From Platanthera guangdongensis (lineage: Eukaryota; Streptophyta; Magnoliopsida; Asparagales; Orchidaceae): DNA of 64,000 nucleotides. The notes beneath the pieces are model-generated. The model did no database searches. It worked only from the letters and a program-made list of their open reading frames with translations, and had not been told where the DNA came from. The stretch lies in the NCBI GenBank assembly GCA_039583875.1, contig CM077158.1:126437221-126501220 (forward strand). The letters are read 5' to 3'. Below, piece after piece: positions 31,453 through 41,879 of the stretch (position 1 is the first letter of the stretch; the number at the start of each line of letters is the position of its first letter). The translations under genes were made by a program, and so were the position numbers.

Positions 31453-31965
31453 CTGTTGGGTTTCTCTAGGAGGATGGCACAACACTTGTGCATGCAGCGG
31501 AAGGAAAAACATCAAGAAAAACCCAAAGTGATGTGGATCGGGCTATGAACGTTGAATCAAGAAGTTAGCAAAAACTAGGCAAAAATTACCTCGGTGGCGT
31601 TGAGTCACAACTCAACGGTGATGCTCCAAATTTCTTCTGCATGCTAGAGGCGAGTTCTACGTAGAATAATGTCCACGTTTCTGCAGAAGTCCACACGAGC
31701 GGGAGAACGCCGAAATATCTGTCGCACGGATTATCGGAAAGGAGAAGACCGCACCTTGCTTTCCCATGGACTGCTAGGTCCGCGCCAGGGATTGCAACGC
31801 CAGCGACGATCGCCGGAGAAGAGGGGGTCGACAGAGCGAACACGGCGGCGGAACTCTTCTGGCGGCGGGAATCGGGATCGGCGGAGCGAACGAGCGGAAC
31901 TCTTCCGTCGGGTTCGATTCGCTACAGGAGAAAATCCAGCAAGCACCCGAAAACCCTAAGTGTTG

Positions 31966-31973
31966 TATTTATA
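31966..31973 (-). promoter_or_regulatory. TATA box of the Copia-1 LTR
   Basis: The minus strand reads TATAAATA inside GGTATAAATACAAC, about 65 bp downstream of the inverted-repeat array. It is the likely LTR promoter, inferred from sequence only. Confidence 0.6.
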
Positions 31974-32035
31974 CCAAAGGTATAAATAAACCTAGGCTTA
32001 TCGCTATCCGCAGACCACCCAAGAATAAGGTTCAG

Positions 32036-32340
32036 AATCGGCGAGTATCAATCGGCGAGAGTCGGCGAGAATCGATCGGCGAGCATCATCATGGATCGGC
32101 GAGGATCAGAGTACAATACTCGACGATTCTCGCCGATCGTCGAGCTTCACTTGACGATACATGTCGAATCTTGTCGACCGTCGAGCCGCGGTCGACGATA
32201 CATGTCGAAGTCGTCGATCGTCTAGAATCAACATATTGATTCTCAACGATTCTCGTCGATCGGCGAGAATCAAAGAGATGATTCTCGTCGATCGGCGGGA
32301 ATCAGAAAGACGATTCGCGACGAATGCTATCGACCCTCGG
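32036..32340 (-). repeat. Inverted-repeat array in the Copia-1 LTR (TCGNCGA type)
   Basis: A degenerate array of units such as ATCGGCGAGAATC facing GATTCTCGTCGAT, plus TCGTCGA and TCGACGA motifs. Several neighbouring arms form palindromes of more than 20 bp with a mismatch. In element orientation the array lies upstream of the TATA box, as in the SIRE and Athila LTRs of this window. Confidence 0.8.
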
Positions 32341-32566
32341 ACGACAATCTTACCAGCCCTCCAAGGCAACATTTGCCCAACTCGACGATCCTTTAAGGCA
32401 ACACTTTGCCCAAAACCCCATTCAGGTCGGTGATTGGTAACCTTTACCAACACAGTCAATCATCCAACTTCTCCACATCTCTTATGTGCGACCTTGCAGG
32501 CTCATATCGCATTGGCAGTGAGATTACATGTTTGATCACTTCCAGATCATCATGGTAACTCCAACA

Positions 32567-33057
32567 TACTCCTCTTCCCCTTCCTCTGTAGTATGGAATG
32601 GTTTAATATTGAAATGAACATCAAGTTTTATTCTATATCTAATGGGATGTTAGTATTTTTCTTATGATAGTGAGTAGTGTCTGTGAATGCGCCTCGCTCA
32701 CTCCACATCCACTCCATACCCGTATCTCACCCGATTGCACTCCACACATGAACACTTCCATTCATTAGATTTCTGTCCACTCACCCAACCGAAGTTCGGC
32801 ATCGCGGCCGAAACACCCACTTCACCTTACGAAGTGGTGCCTTCGACCCGCATAGCTTTTCCTAGTTTATTAGATCAAACAACCACAATCTCTCAAGTCC
32901 CCTCTTTGCTCTTTTTCTAGGTATAACCCTCATAACAATATTTTCTGAACTATTGCCGCTCTATGCTAATTGCATTCCTCAAGAGACCGACACTCGGGGA
33001 TTTATTCCCAAAGTTTATTACTTGTGCGACCGGTGCGCTTGCCGATTTACACGCATC
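32567..33057. other. Unassigned segment between Copia-1 and the Tekay LTR fragment
   Basis: Begins with tactc, the presumed Copia-1 target copy. No coding frame was recognised. It occupies the place where the rest of the Tekay 3' LTR should be but does not resemble 41881-43361 of the other LTR. It may be another LTR fragment. Confidence 0.5.
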
Positions 33058-34164
33058 AATTTGGTGCCCAAAAGCTTGAAAGAAAAGATGTTAAACACGC
33101 ATCCTAAAATGAAGAGAAGAAGTGTCGTTACCTTACGACCCCTCTTCCTTGCCATTGGAACTTAGTCGGATGAAAACCACTGCAACGGACTTGCCTCCGC
33201 AGATCTGGACTCGGCTCGCGATTTGGTGCTCTGAAGCTTCTCCGACAGCCGAATCTCTCCTTCACCTTCTTCCTTGCTCTCCCTTCTCTCTAGAATTTAG
33301 AAATAGAGTACTTCATGAAGAATGAGGGTTTCCAAACCCTATTCCCGGACATAACTCAGCAAGGAAACCCTGGACCATCAGATCTCACTAGAAGGAAACG
33401 AACGGACACGATCCAAACTTAAAACCAAAACACCTGGGCCGAACACCGCTTGCGACATGCCCATATCCAAGGCCGTGTGCCTCAATCGACGCCGAAACCG
33501 TCGCACCCAGAAAAGGACACGGGCTCTGGACACGCCCGTGTCAAAGCTGACACACCCGTGTCACGCAGTACACGCCCGTGTGCCTTGGCGTATTCCTCCA
33601 TCGACACAGGACTAAACACAACCCGAGGAGAACACGGGTACTCGACGCGCCCGTGTCACATGTGACACGCCTGTGTCCAACACGAACACGCCTGGGCTCC
33701 AGGCCGTGTCTATCCCCTTACACAGCCCGGCCAAAGACCCGAGCAGGATACGGCCTGGGACACACCTGTATCTCAGGCCGTGTTCGAAGTCTCGACGATC
33801 GTCGACTGCCTTCTTGTCGACTTTGTGGAAAAATTCATCGAACATGCGCACGACACGGCCTTGGACACGCTCGTGTCCCAGGCCGTGTTCACTGTCTCGA
33901 CACTTCATCGAGCGCAGTTCGTCGACTTCCCGGGCTCTCAACAAACTCGAGCACGATACGGCCATGGACAGGCCCGTGTCATAGGCCGTGTTCAATATCT
34001 CGACACTTCGTCGAGACCAAAACGTCGACCACACGAGTTCTTCGTCGAACCCGAGCAGGACACGGCCTGGGACACACCCGTGTCCGAGGCCGTGTGACCC
34101 ACACCAAGACCTAAACTTCGCTCTGAATGTTGTCTGTCCCTCTTTCGAATTTTGGGGCGTTACA
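33058..34164 (-). repeat. Tekay 3' LTR, U3-side 1,107 bp only
   Basis: Aligns to 43362-44468 at equal length (1,107 bp) with many substitutions. It ends in GGGGCGTTACA at the polypurine side. Left of 33058 the homology stops abruptly. It includes the ACACGCCCGTGT array at about 33440-34100. Confidence 0.82.
33440..34100 (-). repeat. Inverted-repeat array ACACGCCCGTGT / ACACGGCC, Tekay 3' LTR
   Basis: Many units of GACACGCCCGTGTC (6-bp arms around CC) and GGCCGTGT with opposed ACACGGCC, plus a few TCGTCGAC motifs. Copy at 43740-44405. Frames of 100-230 codons across it are repeat translations, not genes. Confidence 0.83.
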
Positions 34165-34190
34165 ACTCTGTCCCCCTTAAAAGATTTTCG
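34165..34190 (-). other. Tekay polypurine tract
   Basis: The minus strand reads TTTTAAGGGGGACAGAGT directly before the LTR start TGTAACGCC. Confidence 0.8.
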
Positions 34191-34198
34191 TCCCGAAA

Positions 34199-37100
34199 TT
34201 ACAGAAAACAAAAAGTGTACACAAAACTCAAAATCATACCTGAAAGGAATAACTCTGGATACTCCTCCATCATGGTTTGTTCTCGCTCCCACGAGAGCTC
34301 CTCACGACCGCAGTTGTCCCATCGGACTTTTACGAGTTTGACCTTTTTGTTCCGCAACTGCCGAATTTCTGAATCCACTATAACAACTGGACAAACTCGC
34401 GTGCTCAAGTCCTCTTCTATCGACATCAATGCAAATTCGATCACCACACAAGCCTCTACTAAGTCTTTCCTCAAAACGAAGATATGGAAGATGTCGTGCA
34501 ATCCACTCAGCTCCATGGACAATACTAACCAGTACGCTGCTTCTCCCACCCGTTTTACAACCTCGAAATGTCACAAAAACCTCGGACCTAACTTCTTAAG
34601 TCGGCGAATCCGTGAAACGCCTTAGAACGGCTTGATCTTTAAATAGACCCAATCGCCTACCGCGAACTCCAGCTTCCTGTGGCGAGCATTGAAATACTTT
34701 GCTTGCCGGTCTTGAGCCATCTTCATGCGCTCTTGAATGGTTCACACCAACTCACAAACATCGGATAAAACTTCCTTTCCCAAAATTTTGGTGTCTCCCG
34801 CCTCTGTCCAAGACATCGGTGTTTGACACCGCCTCCCATACAAAGTTTCGTATGGCGCCATCGTTATACTTGCTTGGTAACTGTTGTTATAAGCGAACTC
34901 TACCATGAAGAGGTGATCCTCCCACTTCTTGACGAAGTCAATAATACACATCCTCATCATATCCTCCATAGTACAGTTTGTTCTTTCAGTTTGCCTGTCA
35001 GTTTGAGGATGAAAAGCCGTACTGAACTTTAGCTTTGTGCCCAGACTTTTCTGAACAAACCTCCAGTCATTGGACGTGAAACGTCTGTCGTGATCACTAA
35101 CTATACTCTTTGGGATCCCATGTATTCGCACAATGTTGCGCATATATAACTCTACCAGCTTCTCCACGCTGTCCTCCTTCCGATTTGGGATGAAGTGAGC
35201 CACTTTGGTTAAGCGATCCACATTCACCCAAATAGCGTCGTTACCCTGCTGCGACCTAGGTAACCCATGCACAAAGTCCATGGAGATGTCATCAAATTTC
35301 CACTCGGGGATTGGAAGAGGCTTCAGGAACCCGCCAGGCTTCTGACACTCGGCCTTCAACAAGGCACAAGTTTGGCATCGATTCACATATAAAGCTACGT
35401 CCCGCTTCAGTCCAGGCCACCAAAAGGATTTCTTCATATCCAGGTACATCTTTGTACTACCCGGGTGAATGAAGTACTTTGTGAAGTGAGCCTCAAACAT
35501 CAACTCCTTGTGGAGATTGCAGAACTACGGTACACAAATCCTTTTGTCCTTCCTCAGAATACCATCAATCAACTCCCAGGTACTGCTCTCGCCCGTTTGA
35601 GCTTCCTCCACGTAAGGCTGAAACGCCATGTTCAAACGAGTCGCTTCCCGAATATGATCGGACAAATCATTCTGCATTTCAATCCAGTTCAACTGAGCCA
35701 CGCTAGACTCGCCACTTACTACACATACTATGTCAAGGGACTCCCAGTCCCGCACCAACCGCTCATCATGAGCATCAATCCAATTCCCTTGCCCCGAGTA
35801 TTTCCTACTCAATGCATCTGCCACCATATTGTCTTTTCCTGACGTATACTGAAACGCCACCTCGTAGTCTCTAAGGAACTCGACCCACCTGCGCTGCCGC
35901 ATATTCAGGTCCTTCTGATCTAGGAGATACTTCAGGCTTTTGTGATCCGTGAATATCTCCACCTTTGCACAATAGACATAGTGCTGCCACAATTTCAATG
36001 CGAATTTTACCACCGCCAACTCCAAGTCATGGACAGGATAATTCCTCTTGTGAGGCTTCAGTAGCCTAGACCCATAGGCTATTATACTGCCATGTTGCAC
36101 CAAAACACAACCCAAACCGTATCCTGATGCGTCATTGAGAATTTGAAATCCTTCGGTCCCCTTCGGTAGACTTAGGATTGGAGTTGTCATTAGCCTTTCC
36201 TTCAGTGTCTCAAATGCCTGATTTAACTCCTGAGTCCACACAAACTTCTGATCCTTCCGATTTAGTGATGTGAGGGGTAGAGCTATCCGTGAAAAGTTTT
36301 CCACGAAACTTCTATAGTACCCGGCTAGTCCAAGAAAACTTTGGACTTCTGCCACGGTTCTCAATATCGGCCAATCTCCGATGGCTTCCACTTTTGTTGG
36401 ATCTACCGCCACCTCATCCCCACTAATCACGGGGCCCAAAAATGCCACCCTCTCTAGCCAGAACTCGCACTTTGAGAACTTTGCATAAAGCTGGTTCTCT
36501 CTCAATACTTGCGAGACTACTCTCAAGTGAGTCTCATCCTCCACCTCCGATTTGGAGTACACCAGAATGTCATCAATAAATACAACTACAAAAGAGTGCA
36601 AGTATTTCCGAAATACTCGATTCTTCAAATCCATGAATACGGATGGTGCGTTCGTCAGCCCGAACAGCATCACCGAGAACTAAAAATGACCATACCTCGT
36701 ACAACATGTTGTCTTGGGTATGTCCTCATCTCGAATTCGCAACTGATAATATCCTGAATTTAAGTCCAATTTTGAATACACCACCGACCCCACCAGCTGG
36801 TCAAACAGGTCGTCTATCCGAGGAATCAGATACCTATTCTTGACCATCAATTTATTCAACTCTCGGTAGTCTATGCACAACCGCATACTACCATCTTTCT
36901 TCTTCACGAACAGCACAGACGCGCTCCACGGTGAAGAACTGGGTCTGATATACCCCTACTCCAGTAGTTCCTGCAACTGTACCTTGAGTTCGGCCAACTC
37001 CGTTGGTGCCATCCTGAATGGAGGATGTGACACCGGCCTAGCCTCGGGCACTAACTCAATCGAGAAATCAATCTCCCACCGAGGAGGCACTCCAGGAAGT

Positions 37101-37475
37101 TCATCCGGAAACACATCCTTGAACTATGACACTACGGGTACTTCCCCAAGCGATAACTTGGAAAGGCGAACCTCCAATAATGCTACAAGAGCTACTCCAC
37201 CCTGGTTAACTGCCTGCACCAACTGCATGACCGAAATCAGGGAACAAGTCACTCCATTAAGTCCTTCAAACTTGACTTCTACCTGCCCTTCGCTTCTTAG
37301 GGTCACCACCTTGGACAGGCAATCAATACAGGCATGCTGCTCTGCTAGCCAGTCCATTCCCAATATCACATCAAACTCAACCAATGGTAGGACCGATGTT
37401 ATCAACACGAAGTCAACTCCGCCTAGCTCCCAACAAATGCTCCCTTTCTCCTTGGTTGTCATGGATGACCCATTG
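34199..37475 (-). pseudogene. Tekay pol: protease end, RT, RNase H, integrase, chromodomain
   Basis: One reading frame from 37475 to 34199 with no net frameshift, broken by in-frame stops at about 37124, 36956, 36680, 35525 and 34742 and probably others near 34600. Protease (VILGMDWLA) comes first. RT has CIDYRELN and [11 protein letters not shown]. RNase H has [11 protein letters not shown]. The integrase zinc region has CQTCALLK, and the core residues are in SMDFVHGLP, VSDHDRRF and QTERTN. At about 34450-34310 a chromodomain-like segment follows (KLVKVRWDN, ELSWERE), which in relatives guides insertion to heterochromatin. Decay by substitution only, at least partly explainable as C-to-T changes, fits a methylated relic. 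Confidence 0.9.
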
Positions 37476-40361
37476 TGTCACAACCCGCATTTTCTCAACG
37501 GTAAAATCATATCAGAGTAAGAGAAAACACGTGTCGTGATGCCGCGTCGTGCAGGGGATAACCGCACACGCTCAGGCAAAACTCCAGACCTTAGTTTTTA
37601 AGGAAACACGTTAATTAAATATGAAAGAAAATCAGTTAAGATGGATGGCCGTATCCCTCGGCACAGTGGATCAGCTAGTCCACCGGTAAAATTATATCTA
37701 TACGCAGCAGAAAATACTTTGCTTCAATTAAGTTGACATCCTAAATGAGCATAAGTGTCCCCGAGGGACAACTCATGATATGCACGACTATAAGGTGAAT
37801 ATAGTAGGTATAAAAATATAGTGTTTTACGCTGAGGAAATATAGTGTTTTTGATTTAGAAACATGTTATGCATGGGGTACATATAATAATGCCTTTAGGT
37901 TTTAAAATATCTAACATGCAACCTAGCATAAATCCTTCCCAGAAGCAAGTAACCAACCTCAAATAGGCAAAAACAGTAGTTTAAATTCATATTCAGCATC
38001 ACAAGAAGCCACTAGTGGGTGCCAACAACCTGACACGAACCCACTGGCGAGTATGTATGTCTATACAGAAGAGTAAAGAACTACCTCTCAACAAACGGGG
38101 ATCAGCAACTCAGCAACCCTAGAGGCCACCAACAACCCTCCAAAAGAACTAGCCGCCAAACTGGCTACAACCTGGACCTGAGCCATTCAAGAAAAGAACA
38201 CCTCAGCAAGGAAACAATCAAAAGTAAAAAGAGCAATAGGCTAATGAGCAAATAAGATGAAGGGGGCACCAACCCGACAACAAACTGCTATAAGTAAAAG
38301 AAAAAGTAAATGGCAGAAGGAAAAGAGTACTGTCTAAAACACCGCAGAACACAACAAGTGCGAGCAATAAACCAACTTGCCCTACCAGGAGAGCCTGCAA
38401 CAGCAACAAGACATAAACATATGCCAAAAGAAAGGAAGCATAAACAGGAAAGGGACTAACATTCCTAACACGTGGGTAAGTGGCAGTTGTCAAAACATGG
38501 GTCTGAATGCATAACCAGAATCAGACCCAAAAAGGGCTAAGGGGTCAAACAGTGGAAGCTTTAGGGTCCCACACACACCAACCCAAACCGGGGCAAAAGG
38601 TGGTGGCCACAGCTCTCCACATAAAACCACCCCTCTAGAGGCCACCAAAACTCCACCACCTGCCACAACCCAAGAGTCGGCATGCAGAAATTAGCCGAAC
38701 ACCCAAAGCCTCCCCCTAGGGAAAAAGTCACTCTAACAATCCTAAGAAACACACGAACCCAAGATAAAAACGTCGGGTCCAACCGACGTGGCCTTGCACG
38801 CCCAACCCGAACCAACCCCGAGTCTACCTGACCCCAAAACAAGCACAGCACCAGTATCGACACGACGTGTCGACACCACGACAAGACGATGTCGACACAA
38901 GGTGTCGACACAACCACGGCCGGTGTCGACACCAAGTGTCGACACCACAGCGGCCGGTGTCGACACAAGGTGTCGATAATGCCGCGGCTGGTGTCGACAC
39001 CATAGCGGCCGGTTGTCGACACCAGGTGTCGACACTGCCGCGGCTGGTGTCGACACTAAGTGTCGACACCACCGTAGCCGGTTTCAACACCTTGTGTCGA
39101 CACTGCCGCTGCTGGTGTCGACACCAAGTGTCGACACCACTGCGGCCGGTGTCGACACATGGTGTCGACACTGTAGCTGCGGGTGTCGACACCAAGTGTC
39201 GACACCACTGCGGCCGGTGTCGACACATGGTGTCGACACTGCCGCTGCTGGTGTCGACACCAAGTGTCGACACCACGACTGGCCGGTGTCGACACCAAGT
39301 GTCGACACCAAGACTGGCCGGTGTCGACACCAAGTGTCGACACCAAGACTGGACGGTGTCGACACCACAATGTCAACACCCCAGCTAGCTACAGGAGCCA
39401 GATCCAGCAACGACCAAAAAAACGAGAACGGGGATTCTCTCTCTCTCTCTCGAGTATAACCTCCATCGGCAATGGTAACTACTCGACCTAGACCGAACCA
39501 AATCTGCCCCTAATAGACACAATCCCTCAGGAAAACTGAGATTTAACTAGAACTTTCTACACTAACCACGGCATGATCGGGAACAAGCCCTAGCTTACAC
39601 CTAAGATCTAAACAAGAAAGAGATAAAGATTTAATCAAACGAAGACAAAGATCAACTATGGCAAGGATGAGGGGACATCACTTGCCTAAATACCAGAAAA
39701 CTTGGTCGGCGGCCTCCCCCGCTCACGGATCTGGCCGCGGAGCAGCAAGCTGAGGAGCATAACGAATGCAGATCCCGGCGATGACAGTCCAGATCCACTC
39801 TCGAAACCAAAATCCAACCGCAAAAATTCCAGGAGAACGACGTCCGAAGGCTAGGGTAGACCGGCGGTTCTCTTCCTCACGCACAGGCGGCGGCTTCTAA
39901 CAAGCAGAGACACAGGAAAAGGAGAAAAGGAACCCAGCCCTAGTTCTAACCCAAGAATATATATATAACAGTTTTAATAATAAACAACCAACATAATAAT
40001 TACTATTTACACCCAATATCAAAACAACCCGAAACCCGAAACTTCTCGGAAAAAGACGAAATTTACGCCGCAGCTAAAACCCACGCTACGAACGCAACTA
40101 CGAAGTCGAAATTAGCATTCGACGAACAAAACCCGGGATAACACCTCTTGAAGCCAAAACACAAGCACTCCCTAATAGGCCCAACCGAATCATCAAACGG
40201 ACTCCGGCTAGCTGGGGAATCTTGCTAACAGGCTACAAACAGGCTACACAGGGAACCCCTAAGAGCTAAGAACACGCTCTACAACGGCAAAAAGCCGGAA
40301 ATACGCCATCGTAATGCCAGCCAAAGATCAAACAAAGCACAAAAAAACCGGGGGCGTTACA
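37476..40361 (-). mobile_element. Solo LTR of a second Tekay-like family, in the Tekay protease
   Basis: 2,886 bp; on the plus strand TGTCACAACC to GGGGGCGTTACA, so the element strand starts TGTAACGCCCCCGG. Flanked by a perfect 5-bp duplication cattg (37471-37475 and 40362-40366). Removing it restores the protease frame (VRMPNGSSMTTK). No internal region is present, so it is a solo LTR, normally formed by LTR-LTR recombination. It contains a dense GTCGAC array (38856-39380), a TC microsatellite (39437-39452) and a TATATATATA run (39958-39967). Confidence 0.9.
38856..39380 (-). repeat. Perfect-palindrome array GGTGTCGACACC in the solo LTR
   Basis: More than twenty copies of GTGTCGACAC in about 525 bp, in a two-step rhythm: palindrome, 3-base gap, palindrome, then about 10 bases such as ACTGCGGCCG. 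All six frames stay open for long stretches because the unit lacks stops; these are not genes. Confidence 0.93.
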
Positions 40362-41790
40362 CATTGGGCATGCGCACCTTCAACTCTGCACCCACCAAGA
40401 ACGACTCATCTCCAATCCTCCGGATGAAGCTTTCCGCAAGGAAAGAGTGCGATGCTCCCGTATCAAACAATATCCTAGCGGGGTATCCGGAAACAATCAC
40501 AAAGCCTAAAACATAGACATCACATATAATGGTCTAGAAGTATGAAGCACAAGGTTAAACTTAAACTTCCTCATACCTGTCACCACATCCGATTGGCGGA
40601 TCGCTTCCTGCTGTCCAAGGTTGTAGGCCCTTGGTTGCACCGGTTGGAACCGAGAAGCACTAGACTCCGCCATCTTTCCTTTCTCTGCGGCACTGGGGCC
40701 GGAGCGCACAGTATGCTCCTTCCTTGGCTCCTGCTTCGCACCTCCTTGATTACAAAAAAGAGCAATGTGCCCCACCTTACCACAATTGAAGCGCATCGGT
40801 GGTCCCTTAGAGTGAGACCCTCTGAATGTCCACTTGCTTTTCTCACCGGATTTCAATGGGTGAGGCTTTTTCCTCCACCTATTCCCTTCGGACTTTCCTT
40901 AGGATTGAGAAGGCTTCCCTTCCCCTTGCTTGGGCGCAAACCCCTTACGGCGTTGGCTTCGCTCCAGATCACTCTCCAATGTTCTGGCCGCCTCAACCAA
41001 CTCATTGAAACCAACTCTCTTCATTGCGATGAGGGGTTGCCTTAGATTCTCCCTCAGCCCCTGGTAGAAGAGGTTATCCCTCTCCTCATCGTCTTCCATT
41101 GTCATTCCTGCATAACGACCCAACCAAGTGAACTGCTGAACATACTCGTCCACCGTCTTATCCCGCTGCACCAAGTGCAGAAACTGTCTTTGAAGGGCCA
41201 AACTCGTCGAAATGGGAATGTACCTCTTTAGGAAAGCATTCGCAAACTCTTCCATAGACGGGGTGCGTCCAGGAAACTGGTGCCACTATGACTCACCCAC
41301 CACAACTTTGCATCTCCCTCCAACATGAAAGCCGCAAACTCAGACTTCTTCTCCTCTGGCATCTCTGCCATCCTCAAACATTCTTGCATCCATGCGCACC
41401 AATCCTCCGCATCAGTCGGTGTACCAACTCCCTTGAACATCGGGGGATGGAAGCTCAGAAAATACTTCATCTGCCAGTCTCCATGCCCGACCACCACTCT
41501 CTCGGCCAATGGCTCTACTCGCCTGGCTTCTCCGCCCGGCATGGCCGTCACTGTATCCGGTGTAGCAGGGGTTGCTACCAGAGCTGTCGCTGCAGCTTGA
41601 GCTGCCACCATTGCTTCTGCAAGCATGCGATAGAAGTCGGCCAGGTTTACACCCATGCCCAAAGGACCCTGAGCAGTGGCGCTGCTCGTCGAAAGCTCTT
41701 CTCTTGGTCTTGATGTACCCGCCTCGTTTCTTGCACTCTTAAGAAAAGCAAGGAAACAAGGAATCTGTCTCTTAATCGCAAGACTCAAAC
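40362..41790 (-). pseudogene. Tekay gag and start of protease
   Basis: Minus strand after the primer site. The gag core (MFKGVGTPTDAEDW, AAFMLEGDAKLWW, EFANAFLKRYIP, LRQPLI) is clear, with a frameshift near 41275 and a stop near 40899. The zinc knuckle reads RFNCGKVGHIALFC, with Arg at the first Cys position, so metal binding should be lost. The protease start (ILFDTGASHSF, about 40470) follows and is cut at 40362 by the solo LTR. No convincing gag ATG is present in the expected place. Confidence 0.85.
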
Positions 41791-41863
41791 ATAAGGACAC
41801 GCATGGTCCTGCATTACTCCTATGTGGATAACTTCTATACGGACTAAGCTTGAATCTAACCAG

Positions 41864-41875
41864 GCTCTGATACCA
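41864..41875 (-). other. Tekay primer-binding site, initiator-Met tRNA type
   Basis: The minus strand reads TGGTATCAGAGC a few bases inside the 5' LTR. Confidence 0.85.
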
Positions 41876-41879
41876 AATT

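Larger units (their letters stand above)
1..32566 (-). mobile_element. Copia-1: Tork-like Ty1/copia element, 3' end outside the window
   Basis: A minus-strand copia element with domain order gag-protease-integrase-RT and its 5' LTR at 31454-32566. Its own sequence in the window is 1-1998, 17284-18834 and 30963-32566. The rest is two later insertions, Athila (1999-17283) and SIRE-2 (18835-30962). Removing the Athila element plus one copy of its target duplication joins protease to integrase in one open frame, which shows that these pieces are one element. The Tork-like assignment rests on the gag N-terminus (DKLSGTNYMDWYRNL) and the RT motif LYVDDILLIGND. It is a by-eye call. RNase H and the 3' LTR lie left of the window. 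Confidence 0.88.
31454..32566 (-). repeat. Copia-1 5' LTR
   Basis: 1,113 bp with terminal TGTTGG and CCAACA, adjacent to the primer site. U3 lies at the high-coordinate end. It holds an inverted-repeat array (32036-32340) and then a TATA box (31966-31973). The R-U5 part (31600-31960) is GC-rich, with CGGCGG-like runs. The five bases after the LTR (tactc, 32567-32571) are the expected target duplication, whose partner is outside the window. Confidence 0.87.

Noticed and set aside
33578..34625. Frames of 100-230 codons on both strands in the Tekay 3' LTR and chromodomain region
   Set aside because: These are repeat translations and antisense shadows of the Tekay pol.
38561..39491. Overlapping frames of 100-170 codons in the solo LTR
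   Set aside because: They arise because the GTGTCGACAC repeat has few stops in any frame. All encode VSTPGVDT-like repeats.
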